A stretch of 64,000 nucleotides of DNA, taken from positions 496,001-560,000 of the forward strand of contig NZ_QTUA01000001.1 in assembly GCF_003386865.1 (NCBI RefSeq). Direction: 5' to 3'. The notes under the pieces were generated by a model, which saw only the letters and a list, made by a program, of their open reading frames with translations, had not been told where the DNA came from and did not search any database. Of the stretch, positions 16,109 through 25,729 are shown piece after piece. The position numbers and the translations under genes are program-made. The stretch is from Calidifontibacter indicus (lineage in GTDB: Bacteria > Actinomycetota > Actinomycetes > Actinomycetales > Dermatophilaceae). Every line of letters begins with the position of its first letter. Within the stretch, counting starts at the first letter, position 1.

Positions 16109-18637
16109 GTGCACCCCCGCACCTCAGCCCGCACGCGACTGGCACGGACGACGTCCCTGCTGGTCGCGTTCTGTGTGGCGGTGCTCGGGTTGTGGCTGCC
16201 GAGCGCGCCGTCGGCGAAGGGCGCCGGCACCGTCACGCTCTCGATCGACCCGGCCGCCTCCAGCCTCACCGCCGACTCCACCGGTGCCGAGGTGGTGGGC
16301 ACGATCACCAACGACTCGGGTCACGCGATCGGCAACGGCACCGTGCACGTCGGGGTCGCCGGCACCGTGCTCGACACCGCGAACGCGTTGCAGCGGTGGA
16401 CGCAGGGGCGGTCGGGCATCAGCACGCCGACGGTAGCGAGCGCCTCGATCGGGGCGGTGCCCGACGGCGCGGCGCGCCCCTTCCGGGTGCAGATCCCCGC
16501 GGCCAAACTGCCCTGGAAATACCAACTCGCGGCGCTGCCGATGACCGTCACGCTCACCGAGGGCGGGTCGATCACGTCCGCCGCCACCCTGCAGCAGGTG
16601 CGCACCACCTTGCAGATGCAGACCGGCGCCGTCACCACACCGCTGCGCATCGGATGGGTCGTGCCGCTGACCCTGCCGGCCGATCCGGCGCTGTTCGGGC
16701 CGAGCGGCACCGCACGCGACGAGGCCTGGAACCGCGCGATCGGCAGCGGCTCGCGGGTGCAACAGCTGATCGACTCACTCGCCGGACAACAGGTCACCTG
16801 GCTCATCGACCCGATGCTGCTCGACCCGCCGGTCGGCGCCGACGAGAACGTCCCGGCCGCCCGCATCGAAGACCCGGCGACGAGCACCGAACCCGCGCCC
16901 AGTCCGAGCACGTCCGAGTCGACGAGCGGTTCGGCCACCGGCTCCACGTCGAGTTCAACCACCGGCACGACCCCGTCATCGGGCACGTCCTCGAGCACCT
17001 CAGCCCCCAGCTCGACCAGCCCGAGCTCCACGTCGAGCCCTGCCAGCCCGAGCTCCACGTCGAGCCCTGCCAGCCCGAGCTCCACGACGAGCCCCAGCGA
17101 CACCGCCACCAGCTCCACGACCTCCGAAACCACCGACGGTGGCGACGGCACCTCCGACCAGATCCCCTCCGACACCGTCGGCGTGCTCGTCACCGAACTG
17201 CTGAGCAAGCTGCGCTCCCTCGGCACCGGCCAGCAGGTGTGGTGGACCGCGTACGACGACCCCGACGTGACCACCCTGCTCGACCGCGACCGTGCCCTCC
17301 TGCAACGCGACCTGTCCCGCCCGCTGCCCCCGGCGCTGTCGGCGATCAGCACCACCCGTGCGGTCTGGCCGAGCGGCGAGGTCGGGGCCACCGACCTCAG
17401 CCGCATCACCGCGGCCTGGACGAGCGCCGGCCAGCAGGCTCCGGTCGTCGTGCTGCCCCGCCGGGCAGTGTCGACCACCACCGGCACGGCAGCCACCACC
17501 GGCATCGCCCGGGTCTCCGGCACCGCGGGCGCCGTGCTCTACGACGAACGCCTCAGCTCGATCGCGGCGGCCGGCGACGACCCGGGCGTCGCGTCGTCGC
17601 GGCTGCTCGCCGAGTCGATCGCGATCTACCAGCAGTCGCCGGGTGCGCAACGGTCGATCAGCATCGCGATCGGCCGCGACTCCACCGCCACCCCGCAGGC
17701 GCTCGCGGCGACCGTCAAGGCGGTCTCCGCGGCCGGCTGGACGAGCACCCTCAACCACGACGCCGCCCGCACCACCGCCCCGGCGGTCAGCCTGCTGCCG
17801 ACCCCGGCCAAGGGCACCCCCTACCCGCAGGCGTCGACCTCGGCCCTCACCCCCAAACTGCTGCAGTCGCTCAACCGGCAGCGGCAACGGGTCGAGACGA
17901 TCGGGTCGATCCTGGTCGACAGCGACGATGTCGTCAGCGCCCGACAGCGCGCGCTCGACGTCGTCGGCTCCACCCGCTGGCGCGGCAACGCCGCCGCGTT
18001 GCGTACGGTGAGCAGCACCAACCGGACGGCGCTCAACGCACTCTCGGAGAAGGTCAACGTCAACTCCTCGACGGTCAACTTCTTCGCCGACTCCGGACGC
18101 CTGGCCGTCACCGTGATCAACGACCTCAACCGTCCGGTGCACGACGTGCAGCTGCGCCTGCAGCCGCGCCGCTACCTATTGCGCATCGAGAAGCAGCCCG
18201 AGCCGATCAGCCTGCGCGCCAACTCCCGCAGCTCGGTGCGCACCGAGGTCACCGCCATCTCGCCCGGTGAGGTGGCGGTCGACGCCCGCCTGTTCGCCCC
18301 CGGCGACGTGCCGCTCGGCGGCCCGGACGTCGCGACCCAGTTGAGGGTCAACGTCCGCCCGACCTCCACGTGGATCTACTGGGTGCTGGGTATCGTGGGC
18401 GGGCTGGTGCTCGTCGTCGGTCTCATGCGCAGTCTGCGCAGGGGCCCGCGCCGGACCACCGTCGGTCCGGACGACGCCGGTCCGACCCCGGCCGACGCGA
18501 TCGTGGCGGCGGCGCCCGCCCGCGAGGCCGACCGACCCGAGCTCGACCCGGACGACCCCGAGGACGACCCGGCAGCCACCGGCGCCCACGACTCACCGAC
18601 CACGAAAGCTTCCCCACCCGATGACGAGCAGCCCTGA
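16109..18637 (+). CDS. DUF6049 family secreted membrane protein
   Basis: An 842-residue protein. The GTG at 16109 is preceded by GGAG and begins an N-terminal signal sequence (ARTTSLLVAFCVAVLGLWL). A beta-rich extracellular part follows. Residues about 255-345 are a low-complexity Ser/Thr/Pro linker with a 27-bp unit repeated three times (17018-17095). A single membrane helix lies near residue 755-775 (WIYWVLGIVGGLVLVVGLM), followed by a short acidic cytoplasmic tail. It corresponds to Rv3909, which sits directly upstream of mviN (murJ) in mycobacteria. Its function is unknown; the context suggests cell-envelope work. It overlaps murJ by 17 bp. Confidence 0.88.
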   Translation: MHPRTSARTRLARTTSLLVAFCVAVLGLWLPSAPSAKGAGTVTLSIDPAASSLTADSTGAEVVGTITNDSGHAIGNGTVHVGVAGTVLDTANALQRWTQGRSGISTPTVASASIGAVPDGAARPFRVQIPAAKLPWKYQLAALPMTVTLTEGGSITSAATLQQVRTTLQMQTGAVTTPLRIGWVVPLTLPADPALFGPSGTARDEAWNRAIGSGSRVQQLIDSLAGQQVTWLIDPMLLDPPVGADENVPAARIEDPATSTEPAPSPSTSESTSGSATGSTSSSTTGTTPSSGTSSSTSAPSSTSPSSTSSPASPSSTSSPASPSSTTSPSDTATSSTTSETTDGGDGTSDQIPSDTVGVLVTELLSKLRSLGTGQQVWWTAYDDPDVTTLLDRDRALLQRDLSRPLPPALSAISTTRAVWPSGEVGATDLSRITAAWTSAGQQAPVVVLPRRAVSTTTGTAATTGIARVSGTAGAVLYDERLSSIAAAGDDPGVASSRLLAESIAIYQQSPGAQRSISIAIGRDSTATPQALAATVKAVSAAGWTSTLNHDAARTTAPAVSLLPTPAKGTPYPQASTSALTPKLLQSLNRQRQRVETIGSILVDSDDVVSARQRALDVVGSTRWRGNAAALRTVSSTNRTALNALSEKVNVNSSTVNFFADSGRLAVTVINDLNRPVHDVQLRLQPRRYLLRIEKQPEPISLRANSRSSVRTEVTAISPGEVAVDARLFAPGDVPLGGPDVATQLRVNVRPTSTWIYWVLGIVGGLVLVVGLMRSLRRGPRRTTVGPDDAGPTPADAIVAAAPAREADRPELDPDDPEDDPAATGAHDSPTTKASPPDDEQP

Positions 18638-20324
18638 CGAGACCGTCGACCCCACTCCGGGGGCCACCGAGTCAACGACCCCATCGGCCCGCTCGTCGGT
18701 CCTTCGCTCCAGCGCGGTGATGGCCGCCGGCACGATGGTGTCGCGCGTGCTCGGCCTGGTGCGGACGGTGCTGCTGGCATCGGTGCTCGGCGCCACCGGC
18801 GGCGTGGCGAACGCCTTCGGCACCGCGAACACGCTGCCGAACATGATCTACATCCTGCTCGCAGGCGGCGTGCTCAACGCGGTGCTGGTGCCGCAGATGG
18901 CGCGTTCGCTCAAGCACGACGACGGCGGACAGGGCTACACCGACCGGCTGCTCACCCTGGCCCTGACCATCCTGCTGATCGTCACGATCGTCTTCACGAT
19001 CGCCTCACCGCTGGCCTACTACGTGATGGACGTCAGCGGCTCGACGCCCACCTCGCTGGGTATCGCGTTCACCTACCTGTGCCTGCCGCAGATCCTCTTC
19101 TACGGCATCTACACCCTGCTCGGCGAGGCCCTCAACGCGCGCGGCCGGTTCGGCGCGTTCATGTGGTCGCCGGTGCTGGCGAACATCGTCTCGATCGCCG
19201 GCCTCGTGTGGTTCTGGTCGGTGACGACCCCCGAGCAGGTCGCCGACCCCGACCGGTGGACCTGGCAGATGGTCGCCATCCTCGCCGGCAGCGCCACGCT
19301 CGGCATCGTCGCGCAGGCGCTGGTGCTGATCATCCCGCTGCGGCGCAGCGGTTACACCTTCCGTCCCAACTTCAGCTTCCGCGGCGTCGGCCTGCGCACC
19401 GCGTCGACCGTCGCGATCTGGGCTTTCGGCGCGGTCGTGGTGCAGCAGATCGGTCTGCTGCTGTCGACCAACGTGCTCAACTCGGTGCCGAAGGGTTACG
19501 GCGGCACCGCGGCCCAGCAGAACGCCTTCCTGCTGTTCATGCTGCCGCACTCCATCGTCACGATCAGCCTGGTCACCGCGCTCTACACGCGCCTGTCGCA
19601 CGCCGCCGCCGAGGGACGCACTCGCGCTGTGAAGCGCGACCTCGACACCGGTCTGCGGCTGTCCGGCCTGGCGAGCATCGCGGTCACGATCGGGTCGGTC
19701 GTGCTGATCCACCCGCTCGTCGTCGTCGGTTGGGGCGAGGAGAACGGCCGTCCGATCGCCGACATGACGATCGCGATGATGCTCGGTCTCGTGCCCTTCA
19801 CCATCTGTGTGCTGGTGCAGCGGGTGTTCTACGCCTACGAGGACGCGAAGACGCCGTTCTGGATGCAGGTCGCCTGCACGATCGTCGCGATGGGCCTCAC
19901 CCTCGCGGCGCTGGTGCTGCCGATGCAGTGGCGCGGGCCGGGCGTCGCCCTCGCCCAATCGGTCAGTTACCTGGTGCAGGCGATCCTCGGCTGGTGGCTG
20001 CTGCAACGGCGGATCGGGCACATTCCGGTGGCCGGTGCGGTGCGCACCTACGTCCGGCTCGCCCTGGCCGCGTTCGTCGCCACCGGCGTCGCCGCAGTCG
20101 TCCGCTTCGGCCTGGAGTCGCAGATCGGGTCGACCGGACGCGGCCCCAACCTGGTCATCACGATCGTCGCCGGCGGGCTCTTCCTGCTGGTCTACCTCGC
20201 GCTCGGCCGCCGCCTGCACGTGGCCGAGATCAACCAGTTGTTGAGCCCCGTCACCTCCCGTCTGCCCGGCGGACGCCGCTCCCGGGAAGCGGCGGATACC
20301 GGCGTGCGGCGCGGCGAACCTTAG
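18621..20324 (+). CDS. murJ: Lipid II flippase MurJ
   Basis: A 567-residue polytopic membrane protein of the MOP flippase superfamily with about 14 hydrophobic segments. The opening reads VMAAGTMVSRVLGLVRTVLLA, with the conserved Arg residues of the N-terminal lobe. Further conserved loops include LGEALNARGRFGAFMWSPV. MurJ flips lipid II across the membrane for peptidoglycan synthesis. In mycobacteria the protein (Rv3910) has a C-terminal pseudokinase and extracellular domain; here those are a separate gene that starts 85 bp later. It overlaps the DUF6049 gene by 17 bp. Confidence 0.95.
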   Translation: MTSSPDETVDPTPGATESTTPSARSSVLRSSAVMAAGTMVSRVLGLVRTVLLASVLGATGGVANAFGTANTLPNMIYILLAGGVLNAVLVPQMARSLKHDDGGQGYTDRLLTLALTILLIVTIVFTIASPLAYYVMDVSGSTPTSLGIAFTYLCLPQILFYGIYTLLGEALNARGRFGAFMWSPVLANIVSIAGLVWFWSVTTPEQVADPDRWTWQMVAILAGSATLGIVAQALVLIIPLRRSGYTFRPNFSFRGVGLRTASTVAIWAFGAVVVQQIGLLLSTNVLNSVPKGYGGTAAQQNAFLLFMLPHSIVTISLVTALYTRLSHAAAEGRTRAVKRDLDTGLRLSGLASIAVTIGSVVLIHPLVVVGWGEENGRPIADMTIAMMLGLVPFTICVLVQRVFYAYEDAKTPFWMQVACTIVAMGLTLAALVLPMQWRGPGVALAQSVSYLVQAILGWWLLQRRIGHIPVAGAVRTYVRLALAAFVATGVAAVVRFGLESQIGSTGRGPNLVITIVAGGLFLLVYLALGRRLHVAEINQLLSPVTSRLPGGRRSREAADTGVRRGEP

Positions 20325-20409
20325 GATGGACGGGGCCACCCGTCCGGAGGAGTCGGTGGGCCGACCCGAACGGGTGACCACGACGTCGACGAACGAGGGA
20401 GAACGATCA

Positions 20410-22170
20410 GTGCAGGGCATCGAGTCCGGCCACGAACTGGCCGGTCGTTACCTCCTCCGGCAACTCGTCGCCTCCTCCGATCTGAAGCAGGTCTGGACGG
20501 CCACCGACGAGACCCTGAGCCGCGACGTGACCGTCACGGTCTTCGACGCGTCGGGTGAGCACGCCGCGGCGGCGCTCGACTCCGCCCGCCGTGCGGCTGC
20601 GGTCGAAGACCGACACCTGCCCCGCGTGCTCGACGTCGGCACCCAGGACGAGCTGTCGTACGTCGTCACCGAGTCGTTCACCGGCGCCGAGTCGATCGCC
20701 TCGATGCTGCAATTCGACCCATTGCCGGCCGAGGAAGCCCGCCGCATGGTCGGCGAGGCGGCCACCGGCCTGCACACCGCCGCCGGACGCGGCCTGCACC
20801 ACCTCGCACTCACCCCGCACGAGATCGTGCGGGCCCAGGACGGTTCGGTGTACGTGATCGGCACGGCCACCGAGGCCGCGCTCGCCGGCACCGACGACGT
20901 GCCGTCGGCCGAGGCGTCCCGCCAGGACGCCGTCCGTCTCGTGCAGGTGCTGTACGCCGCGCTGACCGGCAAGTGGCCCGGTGACGAGGACGTCGCCGGT
21001 CTGGCCAAGGCCGCCCGCAACGACGACGGTGATGTCTCGCCGGTCAGTTCGCTGCGCCGCAGCGTGCCGCGCGACCTCAACTCGCTCTGCCTCGCGGTGC
21101 TCGGCGACGACGCCGGACCCCGCACGCCGGGCGAACTGGCCACCCTGCTCGCCCCGTGGTCGTCCGAGGTCGTGCGGGCAGACCCCGCACCGGCCAAGCC
21201 GGAGACCACCGACGACCTGTCGAAGTCCGCCGGCGCGGGCACGGCTGCGGCGGGTGCCGCCGGAGCAGGGGCAGCTGTGACAGCTGGAACCGCCGCGGCA
21301 ACCGCCACGAGCGGCACCAAGGCTGACGCCGAGACCACCGCCACCGCCGCGGACGACGACGAGACCCAGTTCTTCAACTCGCCGTCGGCCGACCCCGACG
21401 CGACCCACACCTTCGACGCCACCGCGCTCGCCGAGCGACGCCGCCGGGAGCAGGACGACGACTACGACCCGTCGTTCTCCGAGCTCGAGCCACCGCTGCC
21501 GATGCTGCGCACCGGCCAGGACGACCCCGACCGCGACACCAGCAAGCTGGCGCTGGCGATCGTGGCGGCGTTCGTGGTGGCCGCGTTGGTGCTCGGCATC
21601 ATCGGCATCCGCGGACTCTTCAGTGGCGGCGGCAGCGACCAACCGGCCCAGACCCAGCGTCCGTTGCCCACCACCCCCACCGGCAGCGCGAACACGTCGG
21701 CGACCCCGACGACCACCACCCAGCCGTCCGGCCAGAAGATCACGGTCGCCTCGATCACCGGCTTCGACCCGCAGGGTGACGGCGACGAGCGCAGCGAGCT
21801 CGCCCCGAACGCGATCGACGGCAACGTCAACACGTTGTGGATGTCGCAGATCTACGGCCGCGCCGACTACCAGGGCGGCCGCAAGAAGGGCGCCGGGCTG
21901 CTGCTCGACCTCGGCAAGGCGACCCAGGTCGGCTCGGTGAGGATCACCACCGCCGGCAACCCCTCGACCATCCAGGTCTTCGTGACCGACCGCAAGGACG
22001 GCGTCGACGGGCTGCAGCCGATCGGCGAGATGAACGGGGTCGGTGAACAGACCGTCACCGCAAAGACCCCCACGACCGGCCGGTACGTCATCCTGTGGGT
22101 GACCAACCTCGCTGCCGGCAACCTCGGTGGCTACCGGGAGAAGATCGCAGAGGTTCAGGTTCTGTCATGA
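20410..22170 (+). CDS. Pseudokinase with membrane helix and discoidin-like extracellular domain
   Basis: A 586-residue protein starting GTG (VQGIESGHELAGRYLLRQL). Residues about 8-270 resemble a Ser/Thr kinase, but the catalytic loop reads HHLALTPHEIV in place of HRDLKPxN and no VAIK-type lysine is evident, so it is a pseudokinase. After an Ala/Asp-rich linker, a membrane helix lies near residue 378-402 (LALAIVAAFVVAALVLGIIG), followed by a Thr/Pro linker and a C-terminal jelly-roll domain (440-586) like the F5/8 fold. The same domains form the tail of mycobacterial MviN. It probably recruits regulators to MurJ. It overlaps sigM (ATGA). Confidence 0.85.
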   Translation: MQGIESGHELAGRYLLRQLVASSDLKQVWTATDETLSRDVTVTVFDASGEHAAAALDSARRAAAVEDRHLPRVLDVGTQDELSYVVTESFTGAESIASMLQFDPLPAEEARRMVGEAATGLHTAAGRGLHHLALTPHEIVRAQDGSVYVIGTATEAALAGTDDVPSAEASRQDAVRLVQVLYAALTGKWPGDEDVAGLAKAARNDDGDVSPVSSLRRSVPRDLNSLCLAVLGDDAGPRTPGELATLLAPWSSEVVRADPAPAKPETTDDLSKSAGAGTAAAGAAGAGAAVTAGTAAATATSGTKADAETTATAADDDETQFFNSPSADPDATHTFDATALAERRRREQDDDYDPSFSELEPPLPMLRTGQDDPDRDTSKLALAIVAAFVVAALVLGIIGIRGLFSGGGSDQPAQTQRPLPTTPTGSANTSATPTTTTQPSGQKITVASITGFDPQGDGDERSELAPNAIDGNVNTLWMSQIYGRADYQGGRKKGAGLLLDLGKATQVGSVRITTAGNPSTIQVFVTDRKDGVDGLQPIGEMNGVGEQTVTAKTPTTGRYVILWVTNLAAGNLGGYREKIAEVQVLS

Positions 22171-22727
22171 CGTATCTGGAAGACCTCTCACAGCAGACCG
22201 ACCGCGACTTGCTCGCGGCCCACTGCGCGGGTGACCAGGACGCGTTCGGTGAGCTGTTCAAGCGGCACAAGGACCGCATGTGGGCGGTTGCGGTGCGCAC
22301 CTGTCGCGACCCCGAACTGGCCGCCGACGCCGTGCAGGACGGCTTCATCTCGGCGTTCCGCCGGGCCGACTCCTTCCGCGGCGACGCGCAGGTGACCACC
22401 TGGCTGCACCGCATCATCGTCAACGCCTGCCTCGACCGGTTGCGCCGGGTGAAGCCGACCTCCGAACTGCCGGAGTACGAGTTGGCCGACCGCCGCGACG
22501 AGCACGCCAGCACCGTCGTCCGGCTCGATGTGCAGGAGGCGCTCGGCAAGATCCCGGAGGCGCAGCGGCTCGCGCTCACCCTGGTCGACATGCAGGGCAT
22601 GTCGGTCGCGGAGGCGGCCGACGTGCTCGAGGTGGCCGAGGGCACGATCAAGTCGCGTTGCGCCCGGGGCCGTGCAGCCCTGGCCGAGCTTCTCGTCGAC
22701 AAGCACGGCGAGGGTTACGTGCACTGA
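22167..22727 (+). CDS. sigM: ECF RNA polymerase sigma factor SigM
   Basis: A 186-residue sigma-70 family ECF factor. Region 2 runs about residues 20-90 (DAFGELFKRHKDRMWAVAVR, then FRGDAQVTTWLHRIIVNACLD) and region 4 about 125-178 (QRLALTLVDMQGMSVAEAAD, then EGTIKSRCARGRAAL). Start ATG at 22167 overlaps the pseudokinase TGA. Position after murJ and the pseudokinase matches Rv3911 (sigM). In mycobacteria its anti-sigma follows at once; here the anti-sigma-like gene is 5.9 kb downstream. A GGAAC-N18-CGTC promoter lies upstream of that gene, fitting a SigM circuit. Confidence 0.9.
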   Translation: MTYLEDLSQQTDRDLLAAHCAGDQDAFGELFKRHKDRMWAVAVRTCRDPELAADAVQDGFISAFRRADSFRGDAQVTTWLHRIIVNACLDRLRRVKPTSELPEYELADRRDEHASTVVRLDVQEALGKIPEAQRLALTLVDMQGMSVAEAADVLEVAEGTIKSRCARGRAALAELLVDKHGEGYVH

Positions 22728-22980
22728 ACCTGCTGCTCACCGGCTGCGGGCGCCACCGACGCGACCTCCTGGACGGGGTCTTGCGAGCCGCATGAGCCAT
22801 CCCGGCCATCGGGGTGTCGGCCCCCAGCACGATCGGGGTGAGCCCTCTGTCGACGAGCGCAGCCGCGCCATTCTCGGCCGACCCGCCTGCAAACGCGGAC
22901 GGCGGCGGCCCGTTCTTCTGCGCGCCCGGCCGTAGTGTGGCGATATGGAACCTGGAGCGCTCGACTCGCAGGATCAGGGG

Positions 22981-24582
22981 ATGAACACCGAGACTGTCGA
23001 CGCGGTCGTCGTCGGCGGGGGCCACCACGGGCTCGTGGCGGCGACGATGCTCGCCGATGCGGGGTGGGACGTGCTTCTGCTCGAAGCTCGCGACAAGGTC
23101 GGCGGGGCGGTGTCGTCGGTCGTCGACGGCCCCTGGGTGATGGACGAGTTCAGCGCTTGTCATCCGCTCGCGAAGTCGTCGCCGGCGCTGCTTCGCCTGG
23201 GTCTGGAGGACTTCGGGCTGCGCTGGGCGGACGCGCCGCGCCCCGTCGCCCACGTGGCCAACGGTGACGATCCGCTCGGTGCCGCCATCGAGACGACCCC
23301 GCCCGACACCGCCGCCGGGTTGCAGAACCCCCGCGACGGTGAGACCTGGCTGACGCTGGCGAACCATTACGCGCGGGTGAAGGGCCCGCTGCTCGACGCG
23401 TTGCTGACCCAGTGGCCGCCCACCACCAGCGCCGCCCGGTTGGCGCGGGCGGTCGGGGCCGGCGACCTGCTCGACTTCGCGCGTTTCGCCTTGCTGCCCC
23501 TCGACCGCATGGTGACGGAATTGTTCGTCGGCCAGGATGCGCGCGATCTGTTCGCCGGCAATGCGATGCACGCCGACATCCCTCCCACGGCGCCTGGCAG
23601 CGGCATGTTCGGGTGGCTGATGAGCATGCTCGCCCAGGACGCCGGTTTCTCCTCCCCGGCCGGGGGCACGCGCATGCTGGCCACCGCGCTGGAGCGACGT
23701 GCCGTGCATGCCGGGGTCGACATCCGGGTGCACACCCCGGTGGCCCAGATCCTCGTCCGAGGCGGGCGCGCCACCGGGGTGGTCACCGCCGACGGACGCA
23801 GCATCACCGCACGTCGGGCTGTGGTCGCCGACACCAGTGCCCCTGCGCTCTACGAGCGCCTGCTACCGGACGACGCGGTGCCGCCCGGCCTGCGCGCCCG
23901 ACTCGACCGGTTCGCGTGGGATCTGCCGACGGTCAAGGTCAACTACAAGCTGTCCACGCCGATGCCGTGGTCGGCGCGGCGGGCGCACGGCGCGGGCGTG
24001 GTGCACGTCGGTCATTCGAGCCCGGGACTCACCCGCTGGAGCACCGACCTGGAGACGGGCCGGGTGCCCGATCGGGCCTTTTCGCTCGTGGGGCAGATGA
24101 GCACGATCGACCCGTCCCGGTCTCCGGCCGGCACCGAGGCGCTCTGGCTCTACACCCACGCGCCCCGTGGCATCGCGACGGCCGAGGTCGCCGACCGGGT
24201 GGCGGAGAACGCCGAGAAGGTGCTCGACGAGCTCGCCCCGGGCTGGCGCGACTCGATCCTCCAGCGCTGGGTGCAGCGCCCGGACGACCTGCACCAAGCC
24301 GACGACAATCTCGCGCACGGCGCCGTCGCCGGCGGCACGATGCAGCTGTTCCAGCAAGCGATCTGGCGACCGGTCACCGGACTCGGTGGACCTGCCACCC
24401 ACCTCGACGGGCTCTATCACGCCTCCGCTGCCGTGCACCCCGGTGGCGGGGTGCACGGGGCTGCCGGCTTCATGGCCGCCCGAGCGGCCCTGCGACAGCA
24501 GCGATGGTGGGGCAGGCCGACTCGCAGTGCCCGACTGCGCGTGCTCGGCCGCCTCTACGACTCCCCGCCGTCCATCGGCTGA
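22981..24582 (+). CDS. NAD(P)/FAD-dependent oxidoreductase, phytoene desaturase-like
   Basis: A 533-residue flavoprotein with the N-terminal dinucleotide motif VVVGGGHHGLVAATMLADAG followed by EARDKVGGAVSS. A C-terminal GLYHASAAVHPGGGVHGAAG segment is the flavin-binding signature of phytoene desaturase/CrtI-like and RPE65-linked amine oxidases. The ATG at 22981 was chosen for AGGA seven bases before it; ATG at 22945 is possible. The substrate is unknown. Convergent with an SRPBCC gene 13 bp away; such pairs are common in actinobacteria, which suggests a joint role in handling a lipid-like substrate. It opens a block inserted between sigM and the anti-sigma-like gene. Confidence 0.85.
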   Translation: MNTETVDAVVVGGGHHGLVAATMLADAGWDVLLLEARDKVGGAVSSVVDGPWVMDEFSACHPLAKSSPALLRLGLEDFGLRWADAPRPVAHVANGDDPLGAAIETTPPDTAAGLQNPRDGETWLTLANHYARVKGPLLDALLTQWPPTTSAARLARAVGAGDLLDFARFALLPLDRMVTELFVGQDARDLFAGNAMHADIPPTAPGSGMFGWLMSMLAQDAGFSSPAGGTRMLATALERRAVHAGVDIRVHTPVAQILVRGGRATGVVTADGRSITARRAVVADTSAPALYERLLPDDAVPPGLRARLDRFAWDLPTVKVNYKLSTPMPWSARRAHGAGVVHVGHSSPGLTRWSTDLETGRVPDRAFSLVGQMSTIDPSRSPAGTEALWLYTHAPRGIATAEVADRVAENAEKVLDELAPGWRDSILQRWVQRPDDLHQADDNLAHGAVAGGTMQLFQQAIWRPVTGLGGPATHLDGLYHASAAVHPGGGVHGAAGFMAARAALRQQRWWGRPTRSARLRVLGRLYDSPPSIG

Positions 24583-24595
24583 CGAGCTCGCCGCC

Positions 24596-25027
24596 TCAGG
24601 GCTCGGTGTGCCGCTCCGCCACCAGCGCGAGCCGGCGCAGCGACTCCCGGTTGCGCACCAGGATCGGCACCTGCCGCAGCAGACCGGGCAGCAGCCGGGC
24701 CGGACCAGCGCTGACGTCCTCGCCCATCGTGATCTCGGTGCCCGATCCGCTCGGCTCGAGGGTGATGTCGACGACCGCTTCGCCGAAGGGACGTGCGCGG
24801 GCGCTCAACCGCAGGCGGCGCGCCGGCTCCATCTCGACCACGGTGGTTTCGTCGTTGAGCAGCCCCGGCCAGGAGCCGACGGAGTGGTGCAATTTCGCTC
24901 CGGGCTGCGGCCAATCGGCCGACACCGCCCGCATCCGCGAGGCTCCCACCACCCACAGCGGATACGACCAACCGTCGGCCACAACCGCCCATACATCGTC
25001 CGGCGAGGCTGTCGTGCGTCGCTTCAT
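24596..25027 (-). CDS. SRPBCC family protein
   Basis: A 143-residue START-like domain protein. MKRRTTASPDDVWAVVADGW leads into WSYPLWVVGASRMRAVSADW and GAKLHHSVGSWPGLL, with a central FGEAVVDITLEPSGSGTEIT. The fold binds a hydrophobic ligand. Start at 25027 was chosen; a longer start (GTG within the upstream stretch) cannot be excluded because relatives have a slightly longer N-terminus. The gene is convergent with the FAD oxidoreductase and its 5' end faces a 418-bp intergenic region with a perfect palindrome. Confidence 0.85.
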   Translation of the reverse strand: MKRRTTASPDDVWAVVADGWSYPLWVVGASRMRAVSADWPQPGAKLHHSVGSWPGLLNDETTVVEMEPARRLRLSARARPFGEAVVDITLEPSGSGTEITMGEDVSAGPARLLPGLLRQVPILVRNRESLRRLALVAERHTEP

Positions 25028-25237
25028 CGGTTTCCATCCCACTCCCAAGATCAGCACGTTCCCATCACGACGTTCGGGCGAGCGCCATGCTCCCTGGCCG
25101 TCGACGTGCACGATCCGGTCGCCGTGACCGTCACCGACCGGGGCGGTTCCCTTTCGTCCAGTCTCCACCCGCGTCGCCCGCCATGGTCGATGGCTGCCAA
25201 CGGAAATCGCGCAGTCCTTCGGTGTTACATTTCCACC

Positions 25238-25253
25238 ATCGAAATATTTCGAT
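25238..25253. promoter_or_regulatory. Perfect 16-bp palindrome in divergent intergenic region
   Basis: ATCGAAATATTTCGAT is an exact palindrome, AT-rich in a GC-rich genome. It lies in the 418-bp gap between two divergent genes (25028-25445), where I see no further gene. Its form resembles ArsR- or MarR-type operators; the MarR gene at 26214 is a possible binder. This is inference. Confidence 0.45.
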
Positions 25254-25445
25254 CTGTCCCCGGGGAACGGCCGGACGGTGACCTGTCCGTTCAGCCCGGT
25301 GACCAGGGCGTGCGGCCGGGCGATCGCAGCGATGTTGTAGGCGAATGTGGCCGCAGCAGCTTGCTCGACCGGGCTCGGGTGCAACACCCGAATCACGACC
25401 GTCCGCCACATGTCTGTCCCCCACCTATCGCTCAGGAGAATCGTC

Positions 25446-25694
25446 ATGACCGACGCAGCAAGCAACAACCAGCCCGAGGCGCTCGAGGCGGCCCAGCACG
25501 TCGTCGACGAGGTCACCAGCTACGAGTACTCCGGTGACCCGTCCACCATCGAGTCGCAGCTGCTCGACGGCTTCGGCGAGGCCGGCGTCGACGTGCCGGC
25601 CGACGAGCTGAAGCGTCTCGTCCAGGAGATCGACCACCTGAAGAAGGACGAGAACGCCGGCACCCCCCAGGTGCGCCAGGCGTCGTCGCGCTGA
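25446..25694 (+). CDS. Small acidic hypothetical protein (82 aa)
   Basis: Starts MTDAASNNQPEALEAAQHVV, with AGGAGAA seven bases upstream of ATG. It is acidic and largely helical (HVVDEVTSYEYSGDPSTIE; later ADELKRLVQEIDHLKKDENA), without membrane helix or cysteine. I do not recognise a family. It is 35 bp ahead of the general-stress-type gene and probably co-transcribed with it. Confidence 0.7.
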   Translation: MTDAASNNQPEALEAAQHVVDEVTSYEYSGDPSTIESQLLDGFGEAGVDVPADELKRLVQEIDHLKKDENAGTPQVRQASSR

Positions 25695-25729
25695 ACCCCG
25701 AATCCGCCCGACCCGTGAAGGAGACCGTC

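Noticed and set aside
22728-22980. Short gene between sigM and the FAD oxidoreductase
   Set aside because: No frame with start context or recognisable protein; appears non-coding.
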